Below, one piece after another: positions 20,675 through 33,074 of a DNA stretch of 64,000 nt. The first letter of the stretch is position 1. Every line of letters begins with the position of its first letter. Origin of the DNA: Chrysogorgia sp. JL179-B06 (Eukaryota; Cnidaria; Anthozoa; Scleralcyonacea; Chrysogorgiidae); the NCBI GenBank assembly GCA_035772405.1, contig JAYKKM010000504.1, forward strand, positions 359,001-423,000, given 5' to 3'. Below the pieces are notes generated by a model. That model worked only from the letters and a program-made list of their open reading frames with translations, did no database searches and was not told the origin of the DNA. The translations under genes and the position numbers were made by a program.

Positions 20675-21242
20675 AGAAGCATATATGTTATATAAACAAT
20701 CACCAAAGTACCGTAAATGCTCAATCGATAATTCTTGTGAACACACTTTAACAAGCGGGTGTACATCCACTGGACACCCAGTTTTTAAGGTATGTATATA
20801 CTCTAACAAGCATAATAAAAAAATATTAGTAGATAAACTCAAACTTACCAAAATAAGCTCAATAAAATTTGTCAGGCTGCTACTCTCTTAGTTTTGTTTA
20901 AACAGGTACATGGCAAAACTGCAACTTCATCTATAATATTTAAAAAGCAAGAAACAACCTAATTAAAATGCAGATAAAAGACCATAAATAAAGTTAATGA
21001 ATTAACATTAATGTTACTTTATTTCAAGTCTTTTATTAAATGATCTTGTTATGCAAAATATATACAGTAGTGATTATTATTACGATCGATACATGATGAT
21101 CATCAAGCTCAAATACTCAGAAATCCCAGACAGTTTCCAAAGCATTACTGGACTATAGTGAATGTCACATATGCAGTGCATATATCAATCAAACCAGCAC
21201 ATCATTGTGACCTTCACTCTCCATAAGAGTCTAGCTTGATAT

Positions 21243-21723
21243 TATGTATCAGTCAAATCCAACCATGCCCATACCCCCTGGACACTGCCAAGCATTTGAT
21301 ATGTTAACCAATCCCGTGGTGGGGAATTTGAACCCAAACCTTTGCTCGGGGGTCGGGCATTAGATAATAATGGTAATCTGTGCCTTGTTTCCTTTGGGCA
21401 ACACAAAAAGGCAGTGGGGAAGGTGCAATTGAATTGCCACTCCTCCTATAGCATTGCTACACGTGCCTACAAAACATGTTGTTGTTCGAGTGTGATTCGA
21501 TCATGGAGGAGTTTAAGCCTTAAGTCTACAGCCTACAGTGGTAAAGGGTTATGGTGACACCTGCCTTGTAAATAGTTATTATATAATAATTTGATGTTTG
21601 AAAACACTGAAAATTACTGTTGTTGCTTTCATGTTTCACTGCGGGAATTAGCAGCATTTTTAAAAAGTCAAATGCCCAGGGGATGGCCCGGGGTGGGCAC
21701 GCTTGGATTTGACTGATACATTA
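21243..21723. mobile_element. MITE with 20-bp inverted ends
   Basis: Ends TATGTATCAGTCAAATCCAA and TTGGATTTGACTGATACATTA flank a 480-bp non-coding interior. The 48407-48708 element has a similar 'CAAATGCCCC' style. Confidence 0.6.
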
Positions 21724-21729
21724 GAGCAT

Positions 21730-22880
21730 GTCACAGGCAATCAGAAGGTTCGAGCCCTATCTGGGGACTTTTCTGAGGATTTAGACATAACATTTATACA
21801 TAAAAATTATGACAACACCACTTCTAAAACCAAACCAATATCACACATTACTCCCTGAACTTGTGCTTTTCAGCATGGATTTAAATGCTTAGAAATTCCC
21901 TTTTGTTGATTGTTATTCATTCTTAATCATTATCATAAACAAATGAAAGGTTGTGTAATTGTAAACGGTTATTCCCGATATAATTATGTATTACATACCA
22001 CTTTGTCTTCTGAGACCAGATAATTAAGGATGGGCTTTCTCAGTCATTCAAATTATTTTGATTAGACACTTGATTATCCACATTGGAATCACAATGTAAT
22101 CCGCTAAGACAAGTGTTTGATAAGATCAGTTCAGGACAACAATTTGATTTCGTATTATACCTGCTTCAAACTTTCAGATGCGTTTAATAGCTATATATAT
22201 TTAGTAGATCAGAGTCAGACTTACCTTCGAATTTAGAACTTTGCTGAATTTGCTGAAATCGCATCACTGCCGTATTTACTCCCGCAGACAGCATTTTGTA
22301 AGACCGACGAATAATTGATGATCAGCCACTTCTTTAGAATTGGTAACACTAGGCAATTTACCAAACAAACATTCCAGCAAAACACAAAACAGCATAAGAC
22401 AATTCAAAGTTTCAAATATGGCGCAGCTGGCAGCAGAGCTGCTTAACATTAACTCGCTAGGACCTCTGGGAATTTAAATGCCATATATGCAGTTTGCAGG
22501 CCTCTACCTGATAATTCCTAAGCCTGATAATTATGTCAATACCCTGCATGCCTGACAAGGTTACGAAAACGTATTAATTTTAATACTTATAGAAGAAATT
22601 ATATATCTATTGTATAGTAGAAATTATATTATCTATACAATTAGCAGTATAATATGAACTCGAGCGAGCCAATGTATATTTCTGGTTTATAAATCTACTC
22701 GTATGAAGACGACTCCCCGTCGCGCGACGTTTCATTCATGCAATCTTACCATTCATGAAGACCGAACACTCCAAAAGTTATAGGCAAATCTTTGTTAACT
22801 CTACAACAAATAAATCCTTGTACGTTCGGGTCAACTAAAACGGCTGGTTTCATTTTAATTAATGTACAGTATATACCGGT
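21730..22880. other. No gene recognised
   Basis: AT-rich DNA with no supported feature; probably interior of the foldback structure. Confidence 0.4.
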
Positions 22881-23047
22881 ACATATATTTAGATTGTAGT
22901 AATTTTAACTATAGTTTACGTAGTTACTTCGTCTTAGTTATTTTAACTACAACTGTTTAACTACTGAACTACATATACTTAGATTGTAGTAATTTTAATT
23001 ATAGTTTACGTAGTTACTTTAATACTCCATCTTAATAACTGCGCGTA

Positions 23048-23475
23048 CAGGGGCGAAACTAGCACTTTTTCGTTGGCGGGGGGGGGGGGGGGGGGGGGGG
23101 GGGGTGTACGGTTAAAATTGTCCGAAATGTGTAAATGGCCCGAGCCTGCCTCAATCTACATGCATTTGAACTAAATTTCTATTGACAGTCTTAATTGTAT
23201 GTGATGGAAAACTGGTAATACATAGAGTAACATATATATATATTAAGTTATAGCAAGACCACGAAAATAGGCATTCAGCCGTGTCCAACGAGGATGACAC
23301 CTAAATTAAGCACAGTACCTATGAACAGCTGCACAACCGCGGCGTTCGCGTATTAAGGTAACTTTAGTTAATTCGTATACATACAGAATTGATCATTGAT
23401 CGTGCATAAAACTGATAAAAGTATAATCGTCATGCATTATTTTTCGGGACGCGAGGCGTAGGAACGCATTTAAAG

Positions 23476-23510
<35 letters not shown>

Positions 23511-24019
23511 CTAAAGGTCGACAAGCAGGTAATCAGTGATCGCATTTTTAGAGGGGTGCGCGGGTCCTCCCCCGGAATTTTTTGAGTCTAGAAGCTCGGA
23601 AAGACAATTTGCAGCAACCTGAGCAAACGTTTTCATCTAATTCTACAGCGAGCATATTTCAAATGAATCCAAGCTTACCTACTGTCCCTTTCCAAGTGCC
23701 GCCATTTTTTGCGCCTGGAACCAATCTAACACTCGCGTAGCCAATCTCGTTCCCAGAGCCTGCGCAGGCTCTGGGAACAATATTGTCGCGTGATAAGGGT
23801 TAGGGGTTGGCTAACACTTCATTATGCTACACCCGTTTGTAAAATCTCGTGTAGATGAAGCCCATAGGTAGATTACCTTAAGTAGCTTCTCTCCTAGTCC
23901 TAGCCTCCGACTGCGCTGCCCTGCAATATCTCTGACTGCCCATTTGCCCGGCTAATTGGTGTTTTTAGTATTTTTGCGGGGGTGTCACACCCCCACACCC
24001 CCCTTGAGTTTCGCCCCTA
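23048..24019. mobile_element. Non-autonomous hAT element with 8-bp TSD
   Basis: Starts CAGGGGCGAAACTAGC and ends GAGTTTCGCCCCTA, imperfect hAT-style TIRs. It is flanked by the exact 8-bp duplication TGCGCGTA at 23040-23047 and 24020-24027. The interior has two long G runs (about 23080-23104 and 23478-23510) and a perfect 28-bp palindrome around TTCCCAGAGCCTGC at 23749-23778. No transposase. Confidence 0.85.
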
Positions 24020-24214
24020 TGCGCGTATACACTGTAGTGACTGCGCAGCAAAATTTGGAATTCTAACCAAGAATAAATAAAATAACTAAGACGAAGTAAC
24101 TACGTAAATTATAGTTAAAATTACTACAATCTAAATATATGTGGTTAAACAATTGTAGTTAAAATAACTAAGACGAAGTAACTACGTAAACTATGTTAAA
24201 ATTACTATGGCAAT

Positions 24215-24372
24215 AGTTATCCCCTCGCCCGGCGCGAAGCGCCGGCCGAAGGCCGAAGGCCTGAGGGCGAGGGTGCTAATATCGACCGGCGTTTAGTCCC
24301 TTATCACGCGAGATCCAAGCCGTTCCTAGATCTAGGATCAGTTTATAGATTTATATATATATATATATATGC

Positions 24373-24412
<40 letters not shown>

Positions 24413-24470
24413 TTATATATATATATATATCCTCATGCGCGACATCGGAAAATGTGGCACTGGTAACTAG
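24215..24470 (+). repeat. GC-hairpin dispersed repeat, copy 2
   Basis: CCCCTCGCCCGGCGCGAAGC hairpin, then CGACCGGCGTTTAGTCCCTT, a TA microsatellite (24350-24430) and CCTCATGCGCGACATCGG. Same order as at 62515 and inverted relative to 16200-16397. Confidence 0.75.
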
Positions 24471-24533
24471 ATACTCAGATTAAATTGAACCGTCACAAGA
24501 GACATTTTTTGAGGAAATAGAAATCCGAGTCCG

Positions 24534-24975
24534 AGTATGTATTTTGACTCGCTAATTCCAAATCTGTTTTCAGAATTGAAAACGGTTATATATTGATCGA
24601 GATTATCATAGCCGACCAAGCCCGAACTAATTTCTAAGTACATAAACCATTTTTACGAAGGGTATTCACGTTCTCGTAATATAGTAGACACATATGTTAT
24701 GTATTTTGACTCGCTAATTCCAAATCTGTTTTCAGAATTGAAAACGGTTAAATATTGATCGAGATAACGTTCAAAATAATATACGATGAAGTGACCAGTT
24801 TATAATCGACTAAATTTCTAAGTACATAAACCGTTTTTACGAAGGGTACTCACGTTCTCGTAATATAGTAAACGCGTATGTTATGTATGTTGACTCGCTA
24901 ATTCCAAATCTGTTTTCAGAGTTTAAATCGGTTAAATATTGGTCGAGATAACGTTCAAACATTTCTTCGACGAAA
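24534..24975 (+). repeat. Three tandem copies of a ~165-185 bp unit
   Basis: GACTCGCTAATTCCAAATCT recurs near 24546, 24711 and 24892, each followed by a GGTTA...TATTG(A/G)TCGAGAT segment. Copies 1 and 2 also share TACGAAGGGTA. Confidence 0.8.
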
Positions 24976-25456
24976 CGGGCTTTTGGAAAAACTACTAAAC
25001 TAGTTTAACTACTAAACTGTGGTTAAAATAACCACGGTGTAATAACTACACCGTGGTAGTTAAAATCACTACGGTAATAGTTGTTTTAACTACAAAACTG
25101 TGGCTAAAGTAACTAAGATAAAGTTACTACACTCGAAATAGTTAAAATTACTACAATGTTGTAGTTATTTTAACTACCACGAAATAACAGTGTGTAAGTA
25201 AAATATTGGCTCTGTATTACCATCGAGCTTTTATAAGCGCGGTTCTTGTTATTAATTTGAGATTACATCGCAATGGTTATCGTGGGCGTAAATACGTTTT
25301 GACGCTTCCCATCGAGACATTTGAGATGATCTTTATTCAGTCGCCCAAATTGCTTTGAAACGTTGATACCGCATTGCCCGAGTGGAATGCTGGCTTTTTC
25401 ACGCAATTCGTAGCGAGAGGTGTGTGTTTTAGAGCTCTACTTATTTTGTTTTTATA

Positions 25457-26362
25457 ATGAACACTTCAAACGTTCTTAAGGTTCTACATAGTTTTTTTGG
25501 TTTGAAAAAGAGTAAATTGATATGGTCGGGAACACTCGAAGATTTGAAAGCATTTGTCCTTACGGAAATTGATGAAGAAATAGCGAGCAAGACGACATGG
25601 AAGTCACCCGGTGGAGGCACTTGGAGTTTTAAAAGCGAGCCTTTGACAGTTACGTGGCACGCCAACAGCAAGTATATCTATTTCCAAGGAACTAAGGCCA
25701 AACATCTATCCAAACAAATATATGACTCAATAAACTTAGATGAACGGGTGTCATCAAATGAAGTCATTGATCTCGGCGAGCTGAATGACAACCTGACGTG
25801 TGAGGACATTCTCCAGAATGAGGATACAAATAAATCAAAACCTGTATTGGCGACGAGTGAAGATGAATCTTGTCAAAAGTGCCGTAAATCCGACATTGAA
25901 ATGGCCGAGATAAAACTTGATATAACAATGTTATGGGCGATAATACACCAGATACAAGAAAAAGCGAGTAAAGTCTCCGAAACGGCTGAATCATTGAAAG
26001 CACAAGGTGAAGCGATGTCGGAGAATGAATCGCTAAAGCTAGAAAATAAAAAGTTAAAGGACGAAAATGATGTGCTGAAGGAAATCTTGCAATCGAATGA
26101 AGCTACATGGTCAAAGCCCAAGCACACCAGTTCTCTTTGTGAATCTCAAAATAACAATATGACTTTCGTTAATTTGAATCGCTATGAAGTCCTTGTGGAC
26201 GAAGTTTCCCAAGCAAAAAACCAGGAAGAGCCAGTAAAGGAAATAAATGTTCTAACCCAAATTTTAAAGATCAGATTGCTGAGTACCGAAACGCCCAAAT
26301 GTCCAAGCATAGCATACAAAATAATGCTTCTACAAAAGATAATAATTCATTTTTTAAAATGA
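25457..26362 (+). pseudogene. LINE ORF1, N-terminal and coiled-coil part
   Basis: 301 codons from MNTSNVLKVLHSFFGL. The first ~100 residues are unrecognised (GGGTWSFKSEPLTVTWH). A CxxC motif (SCQKCRKSD) follows, then a coiled coil (about 145-215; ENESLKLENKKLKDENDVLK) likely to multimerise the RNA-binding protein. A frameshift near 26360 separates it from the esterase domain, with which it would form one protein. Confidence 0.72.
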
Positions 26363-26369
26363 ATAAGAT

Positions 26370-26975
26370 CAGCAGGCGGGAAAAACAAAGGGAAATTATT
26401 GCTGATTGGTGATTCGATGGTGAAGCACATTGACAAAGAAAAGATTGGTAGAGCATATCGTGGTGAAGCAACATGTCACTCAATTAGTGGAGCTACTGTG
26501 AAAGACCTGAAAAGTAAGATAAACATGAATATGTCTAAACAGAAGTATAGTAGCATAATTATTCATATTGAGACTAATGATCTTGTAAACGAAACGGCTG
26601 AAACCGTCCCTCTAGCCAATCTCCGAGGATCTTGTTCGTGAGATAAAGCCAAACACGAGCAACTTGGCGATCTCAAGTGTTATTGAAAGGAGCGATGGAA
26701 AAATTGCACAGGAGAAAATCCGATCTTTCAATCAAATTACTAAAGAGTGGTGCGTAAAGAGTGATGTTGATTATATTGATAATACAAACATTAATGTCTC
26801 GCACTTAAATCGTTCTAGATTGCATTTAAATAATGCAGGAGATAAAATGTTAGGAAAGAATTTATGTGCATATTTAAAACCAAATTTAAGTGCAATTAAT
26901 AACAATGTATATGACTCTCCAAACAATGTTAATAGGCCTTTTTTCAGGGGATATATTCAAATCATATTCCCCTGA
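26370..26975 (+). pseudogene. LINE ORF1 esterase (SGNH hydrolase) domain
   Basis: Frame LLLIGDSMVKHID holds the block I GDS motif; IIIHIETNDLVNET corresponds to block III, with E where G is usual. After a frameshift near 26640, SHLNRSRLHLNNAGDKML holds block V (normally D-x2-H; here the aspartate is absent). SGNH esterase domains are known in ORF1 of some CR1/L2 LINEs. Two altered motifs suggest loss of activity. Confidence 0.68.
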
Positions 26976-27179
26976 GGTCGAAGTCTTACCTGAATCAAGA
27001 TCAAGCAGTCAACTGGAGAAAATATTTAAATTTCGTTCACAGTGTGATGACAAACAAGTAAATATTGTTTGTCCATCTAGGTCAAATGATTCTAATTCAC
27101 TACATAATGCGGAATTCCCAGGCTCTGCTCCACAGGTGGGTAAGACGAATCAACCTGATATAGATGTAAGTAGCCAGAG

Positions 27180-29183
27180 GATTTCGGATACTAAAAACAT
27201 TAATTTAATTGAGAAAATAAGTACTTTAAAAGGTTTTAAAATGGCGGCATTAAACATCACTAGCTTGATCAAGCATATAGATGAGTTAACTATTGTTATG
27301 TCGGGTCAACCATTTGATATTCTTGCGATAAACGAAACGAGGTTGGATAGTGAAATTGCTGATAGTGAAATTTCGCTACCAGGATACAATATGGTACGAA
27401 AAGACCGTAATAGGCATGGTGGTGGGGTCTTGCTGTATATTAAGGATACATGGAATTTTTTGACTAAAGACTTAAAGTCCGATCTTGAGATATTGACTGT
27501 TGAAATCATTGGAAAATTAATTAAACCTTTCTTAGTCAGCACATGGTATAGACCACCGGCAAGTGAAATGAAGGTGTTTCACTCATTCGAAATATATCTA
27601 TCGGCACTAGACAATGAAAATAAAGAAACTATAATTTTGGGTGATTTCAATTGCGATATCCTTGAGAGGTCTCATATTTCGCATACTAATAGATTGGTAT
27701 CCTTATACAACGAATAATTACTACCGATTTGAATGAAGTGGATTGGGATCAAATCGAAATATCTGATAACCCTAATAATATGTGGTCTGTCTGGAAGGAA
27801 CTGTTCAATAAGGTATTGGATATCCATGCACCTGTAAAAACCAAACGAGTTAGAAATTTGGATGCTCCATGGATAACCACTGATTTAAAGAAACTGATGT
27901 TTCGTAGAGATAATTTTAAAAAACGCGCAGTAAAGAATCGTTCTGAGGCAAACTGGCTGGCATATCAAAGTATTAGAAATAGAGTTAACCATGAAATTAA
28001 AACCACGAAACGTGATTTTTTTTGTTAACAATCTGGAAGTTAATAAAGGTAATACCAAAAAAACTTGGAAATTATTAAATAACTTGTTGAACAAACCAAC
28101 CAAATTGACCACAGTAAATGCGTTAAAGGATGTTTCTGGAATCAATACTGATTCTGCTACTATTGCAGAAAAGTTCAATAACCATTTTACTGATATAGGT
28201 CCCAAACTTGCTGAACAGATCCCAGATTCAATACATGATCCTATGAGTTTCTTGAAACAGACGACGCAAAACTTTAATTTTAAATATATCAGTGTCAAAT
28301 GCGTAGCAGATACAATTCGCAAAACTCCATCAAATAAGGCCGCGGGTTTGGACAAAATCCCATGTAAAATCTTGAAGAGTGTTGTTGATATTATTGATGA
28401 ACCTCTATATCAAAGATATTTAATAGCTCCATTCAAAGTGGAATTTTCCCTGACGATTGGAAAACTGCTAAAGTGTCACCAATCTATAAGGCTGAAGACA
28501 GATCAAATGTAAATAATTATAGACCAATATCTGTATTGTCTGTAGTCTCAAAAATTTTTGAAAAAATTATATTTTCTCAAATTTATGATTATCTTAGTGT
28601 AAATAATTTATTATCAAGACAACAGTCAGGATTTCGGCCTTTACACTCTACATTAACAGCCTTACTTAAGGACAATATGTTGTGGCTTAATAATATGGAT
28701 AATGGTAAAGTTACCATCGCGGTGTTTGTTGACTTGAAGAAAGCTTTTGATACTGTCGATCACAACATCCTATTAAAGAAAATGAAATTCTATGGAATAT
28801 ATAAGAATGAGTTGAATTGGTTTCGCTCATACCTTTCAAACAGATCACAGCACAGTTTTGTAAATGGGGTTTTGTCCAGTGCACGAACTATTAAATGTGG
28901 AGTGCCGCAAGGCTCTATACTAGGGCCTCTTCTTTTTCTTATTTTCATAAATAATTTGCCTGGCTGCCTGTCATATACAACTCCGAGTATGTACGCAGAC
29001 GATACCAGTATAACATTAGGGGACTCTAATATCACCATGCTTGAAAACAGAATTAATAATGATTTAGCAGGATTAAATGACTGGTTGAAAGCAAATCGTC
29101 TTAGCTTAAATACAGTTAAGAGCGAATATATGATAATTGGGTCTGCAAAACGAATTGACAAATTAACTGCTGATCCTAATCTT
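27180..29183 (+). pseudogene. LINE ORF2: AP endonuclease and reverse transcriptase (first part)
   Basis: Endonuclease start LNITSLIKHIDEL, INETRLDSE and GDFNCD. After HTNRLVSLYNE the frame stops, and about 70 residues including the final catalytic S-D-H block are missing before the linker resumes at NEVDWDQIEI. The linker and RT follow in three frames: SNKAAGLDKIPCKIL, NNYRPISVLSVVSKIFEKII, FVDLKKAFDTVDHN (first catalytic D), GVPQGSILGPLLFLIFINN and MYADDTS (YADD). The frame is cut at 29184 by piggyBac. Confidence 0.82.
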
Positions 29184-31710
29184 TTAACTCATTCATTACT
29201 GGTCCAAAATGCCATAAATTGAGTGCACCTCTCCCTCGGCTTGTTTCTCAACAAGTGTCCACAAGTACAAAACAAGCTATACCTCGTTTTTAAGCTTATT
29301 GAATAAGCTTTCAAAATTGTAATTTATTTTTAAAAAAAACCAGTACATTTTGACATAAATTTGCATAATTTAGCATTAATTATAAAAATGTGGCTTCAAA
29401 ATTTAGGCATGAACTTATCTGTGTTCCACATATTGCAGTGTATAGTAAAAATTCAACGCCACAAAGTTACATTTATCTATTAGCAACATGTCCAGCAAGT
29501 ATGGCTGAAAAGGAATAAAAGGAACAGAAGTTACGGCTGTTTATATAACCCTTCTCGAAACCGTCAAAATGTAGCAAAAACGATAGTACACATAAATGTG
29601 TCTTTTTTTTAAATGTATGCAGGAAAATAATAGTATACATAGAATATTGTGTCCATGATACTTTATATATGTTCCTGCACTTTGATTTTTGTGCTTCTGG
29701 ATCTCCACACACCACCCACTTATATATAACCCATTTTTTTTAAAAAAAAATTTTTTTAATATTTTTTTAAATTTAAAAAAAATAATTTTTATTGTATGTT
29801 ATCATTATTTATATTATATCATGTATATGGTAATTATTCATGATATGCGCATAACTATAATATATAAGTTTCATAACTACATCATACCCCAGGCCCTTAT
29901 CACTAACAGTTTCCGCAGCATGCCTACCAATATACACGTCGAAGTCAACGGTATATCCATTACTGCTATCGGCCAAAACCCAAAGTTTTATCCCCCACTT
30001 AGTGGGCTTATCCCTGATGTACTGCCTAATGCCAGACCTATGTCTAGATTTAACCATACGTTCATCAATGGCAACACTCTGTTTGGGCTGATACAAACTG
30101 ACGCACCGGGATTTGAAATAGGTGATGAACGCATTTACTTTCCGCAACTTATCCCCGGGGGCTTCGGCATTTGGGTCTACAACATGCAAAAAGGCCATGA
30201 GAGCACTAAACCTATCCCTTGACATTATGGCCGGGCCCACAATCCATGGTATAGTGACTTAGTACTCCAATAATTAAACTGTGCATTTACCCGCACTAAA
30301 CCAAAATAAAGAAGAAGAGCAATTAGTCTATCTATCTCTTCAGGGGTAGTTTCTTGCCAACTACCATCAGACTTTGTGTAGGTGCTGTGTGTACCTGATG
30401 CAATGTGTGTGTAAGCATATGTGTTTGTATGAGCTACTATACTAGCTAACATTTCTACACTAAAAAAAAGATGAAAAACTCACTAGCAGTGGTCATGGTA
30501 CCTCTAACTGTGGGCTGATCAAAGTGTACTCCGGGTGGGCGGGTTGGCTGAAATGCTGGAATGTCATTTCCAACATCAGGGTCCCCATAGCTCATCCAAG
30601 CTGGGGCCGTAACCTGGCGCCTTCCCCTTCCCCTAGCCCGACCCCTACCACTTGCCGTACCACTGGGAACTCCAGCCTCCCCCCTTGTACAGGAACCGCA
30701 GCTTGGGCCCTACCCCGGCCCCTACCACGGCCCCTACCACTTGCCCTACCACGGGGAACCCTGGCCTGCCTACCATTACCACAGACCCGACTGCTGGTTC
30801 CAACCTCACCACCAGCATCAGGAATGATATAAGTATCTCATGCAGTAAACAATGGTATCAAATAATTAGCTAACAAGTAGTTTCTTCACAACATCTTATT
30901 CAGCATAATAGCTCCATCTCTCAGTCGTGAAATAGTACTTTTAGTACTCCAAATATGTTCTCCAGTTATATATAGAAGACATTTCCTGGGAATACACAAC
31001 TACACAAGGCTTCAAATGTAAAAATACCATTGGGGTATTTAAATTTTGTCGCTAACAATAGGCCATGCGTCACAGAATTAGCACGCTTGATAATCCGTCT
31101 CTGCAGCGCTCGCACGATTTTGTGTTTCTTGCTCATAACACAACCGTTTTTACCAAAGAAAAGTTCTCGATACATCTCCGAACAATTTCTTGATATGATA
31201 AGCAATGTTTCAAACACAATATATGAAGATATCGACTAAAATTACATCGCTTCCCAAACATGCAAAAAATATTTCCGACATGGCCGCGTGGCATATTTTA
31301 GACTCACCTCGTTAGTTCGTCGAAATCCATCAGTTGGTGGTCGATGTCCGATTCTTCTCCGCTTGACATTCCTCCACGATCACTATCACATTCATTCATA
31401 TCTACTAAAACCTCCAAAACCTCTTCAGCAGTGAAACGAACCCTCTTAGGACGACTCGCCATTGTGAAGAAGTGAAGGTCAGGTTGCGCGACACGCTGTG
31501 CTTGGCAACCGCCACCTAACAAGGCAGCCAATCAGTGCGTTTGTTATTTCCAACTGACCAATCACAGTTCTTTAGATAGCCCAGACTCTCAGCTTCAAAT
31601 CAAGCCTATTTTTATATTTTTCCGATGAATTCCGACGGTAAAACGACCGATTTAATCTATGGGTCAGTGGTGACCCCATGATTACCCAGCCAGTAATTAG
31701 GGAATGTTAA
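29184..31710 (-). mobile_element. piggyBac element inside the LINE
   Basis: Bounded by TTAA at 29184-29187 and 31707-31710, the piggyBac target, with inner ends sharing CATTC...ATTACTGG in inverted orientation. It encodes a minus-strand piggyBac transposase remnant. Rejoining the LINE at one TTAA leaves ORF2 one base out of frame and several residues short, so the LINE was already damaged or a few bases were lost. Confidence 0.75.
29809..31462 (-). pseudogene. piggyBac transposase, truncated
   Basis: N-terminal exon 31462-31308 (MASRPKRVRFTAEEVLEVLV, SGEESDIDHQ) ends at GTGAGT. Around 30520-30800 an Arg/Gly-rich low-complexity stretch is followed by DIPAFQPTRPPGVHFDQPT. From 30452 comes LASIVAHTNTYAYTH and EIDRLIALLLYFGLV, continuing to 29809 with MSRDRFSALMAFLHV, the first catalytic aspartate in VAIDERMVKSRHRSG, and KWGIKLWVLADSSNGY. 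The frame runs into T-rich DNA after YDVVMKLIYYSY, so the remaining catalytic aspartates and the C-terminal Cys-rich domain are missing. Confidence 0.82.
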
Positions 31711-32340
31711 ATTGAAGAGAGTCAAATTTAAAAAAATACTAGGGGTTGTTATTGATCAGAGCCTAAATTGGCATGACCATATAGACAGCATTTGTGGAAA
31801 GGTTAAAAGAGGCCTTGGTGTATTGCGAAGGATTCGGGATGTTATACCCAGGGACTCATTAATCAAAGTATTTTATACCACTATTCAACCTCACTTTGAT
31901 TATTGCTCTTCGGTATGGGAAAATTGTAATAAAAGTCTTAAAGATAAATTGCAAAAACTGCAAAATAGGGCAGGAAGAATAATTACGCGATCTGGCTACG
32001 AAATTAGATCAACTGAAGTACGGGAACAATTAGGCTGGCAAAAACTAGAAGATCGGTGGTCATTGAATAAGGCAGTGTTAATGTTCAAAGTAACACATAA
32101 CCTGGTCCCTTAATTATCTCTCGGACGAATTTTCTAGAAGGGACACAGCTCATGATCACAATATTAGGGGTAATCATGTTAATTTAAGTATTCCCAAACC
32201 CAATACTAATTTTCTAAAAAATAGTCTGGCCTATAATGGAGCAGTTGCCTGGAATTCTATACCTATCGAAATAAGACTTTTAGAAAACATTGAAACTTTT
32301 AAAAGTAAATTGACCTTTTAACAATATTCAAATATAGTAC
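31711..32340 (+). pseudogene. LINE ORF2 C-terminal part
   Basis: Resumes after the piggyBac element with KRVKFKKILGVVIDQSLNWH, RGLGVLRRIRDVIP and LQKLQNRAGRIITRSGYEIR, the conserved region after the RT of CR1/L2 elements. It continues in shifted frame to about 32320 (SLAYNGAVAWNSIP), then the 3' UTR. Confidence 0.8.
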
Positions 32341-32549
32341 TTTGCTGTATTATTTTAGTATATATAGTTAGTTTAGTATAGTATATAGTTAATTTTTATG
32401 ATATTAAATGTAAATTATAGTTCTTAAAATTTTTATCCAGTTGCTATATGTATGTATTTTTAACTTGTACACGGCTCTCTGGAAGAGCATATTTTATGAA
32501 GAGACCCCCGTGTCTAAATAAAGTTCATTCATTCATTCATTCATTCAAG

Positions 32550-33070
32550 TTCGCCAATGGCCTTCGATAATATGTAATGTATAGATAGCGTTCATCGATT
32601 TGGCCTTTTGCGACGAGCGAGACAAAGATTACGGGGGTTTGTCATTAGATTGCGATATTGCGTGATGGTATTTTTAGACATTGCTTCTCGTTAATCCCAA
32701 TTTATCTAGTTAATATAAATTGGCGCTATTTGTCTAGGTTTGCAATCACGTTGGTTTTATTCCCGTCCCACCGTTCGGTATCTCGACATAAATAATATTT
32801 ACTGTTCGATCACTCGTTCGATTTCGTCTCTTTCGACAGTCAATCGCTTTCTAGACATGAACAGCAGCGAAATGGGATACTCAAGTTGCGTCGAATTCAT
32901 AATAAACTCACACGACCAAGTGAATTATTAAACACCTGGTATAAACGTATCAGCTATATACCCGCACTTGCAAATCATTCAACTAAAATATTAAAATATT
33001 ATTCACACAAAATGCGACGGATTATTGCCGATACGTATTTCTATATTCGTACTTGCATAACGCAAATTAC
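32550..33070. other. No gene recognised
   Basis: Unremarkable AT-rich DNA. At 33010-33050 CGGATTATTGCCGATACGTATTTCTA resembles, without the CTAG edge, the Helitron-like termini. Confidence 0.35.
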
Positions 33071-33074
33071 TTCC

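Larger units (their letters stand above)
18048..25192. mobile_element. Large foldback structure with TTTTAACTAC subterminal repeats
   Basis: The ends are inverted (CACTGTTATTTGAAAGTAGT at 18048; the complement of CACTGTTATTTCGTGGTAGT ends at 25192) and each is followed by tandem repeats of GTAGTTATTTTAACTACA-like units. Two inner inverted segments of about 110 bp (22885-23035 and 24065-24190) repeat the theme. The CACTG start suggests a hAT-type element, but I see no 8-bp duplication and no transposase. Nested inside are a LINE 3' end, hairpin MITEs and a hAT MITE. Confidence 0.45.
25200..32546 (+). mobile_element. CR1/L2-type LINE interrupted by piggyBac
   Basis: 5' region 25200-25456, ORF1 25457 to about 26930, ORF2 from about 27180, interrupted at 29184-31710 by a piggyBac element and resumed at 31711. 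It ends with AATAAAGTTCATTCATTCAT and an (ATTC)n tail at about 32520-32546, typical for CR1/L2-like elements. Several frameshifts and an endonuclease deletion make it inactive. Confidence 0.82.

Noticed and set aside
23460..23510. Poly-G tract as a regulatory quadruplex
   Set aside because: Lies inside a non-autonomous hAT element; long homopolymers are also prone to assembly error, so no function is claimed.
30524..30873. Pro-rich plus-strand ORF
   Set aside because: It is the antisense of the Arg/Gly-rich stretch of the piggyBac transposase gene.
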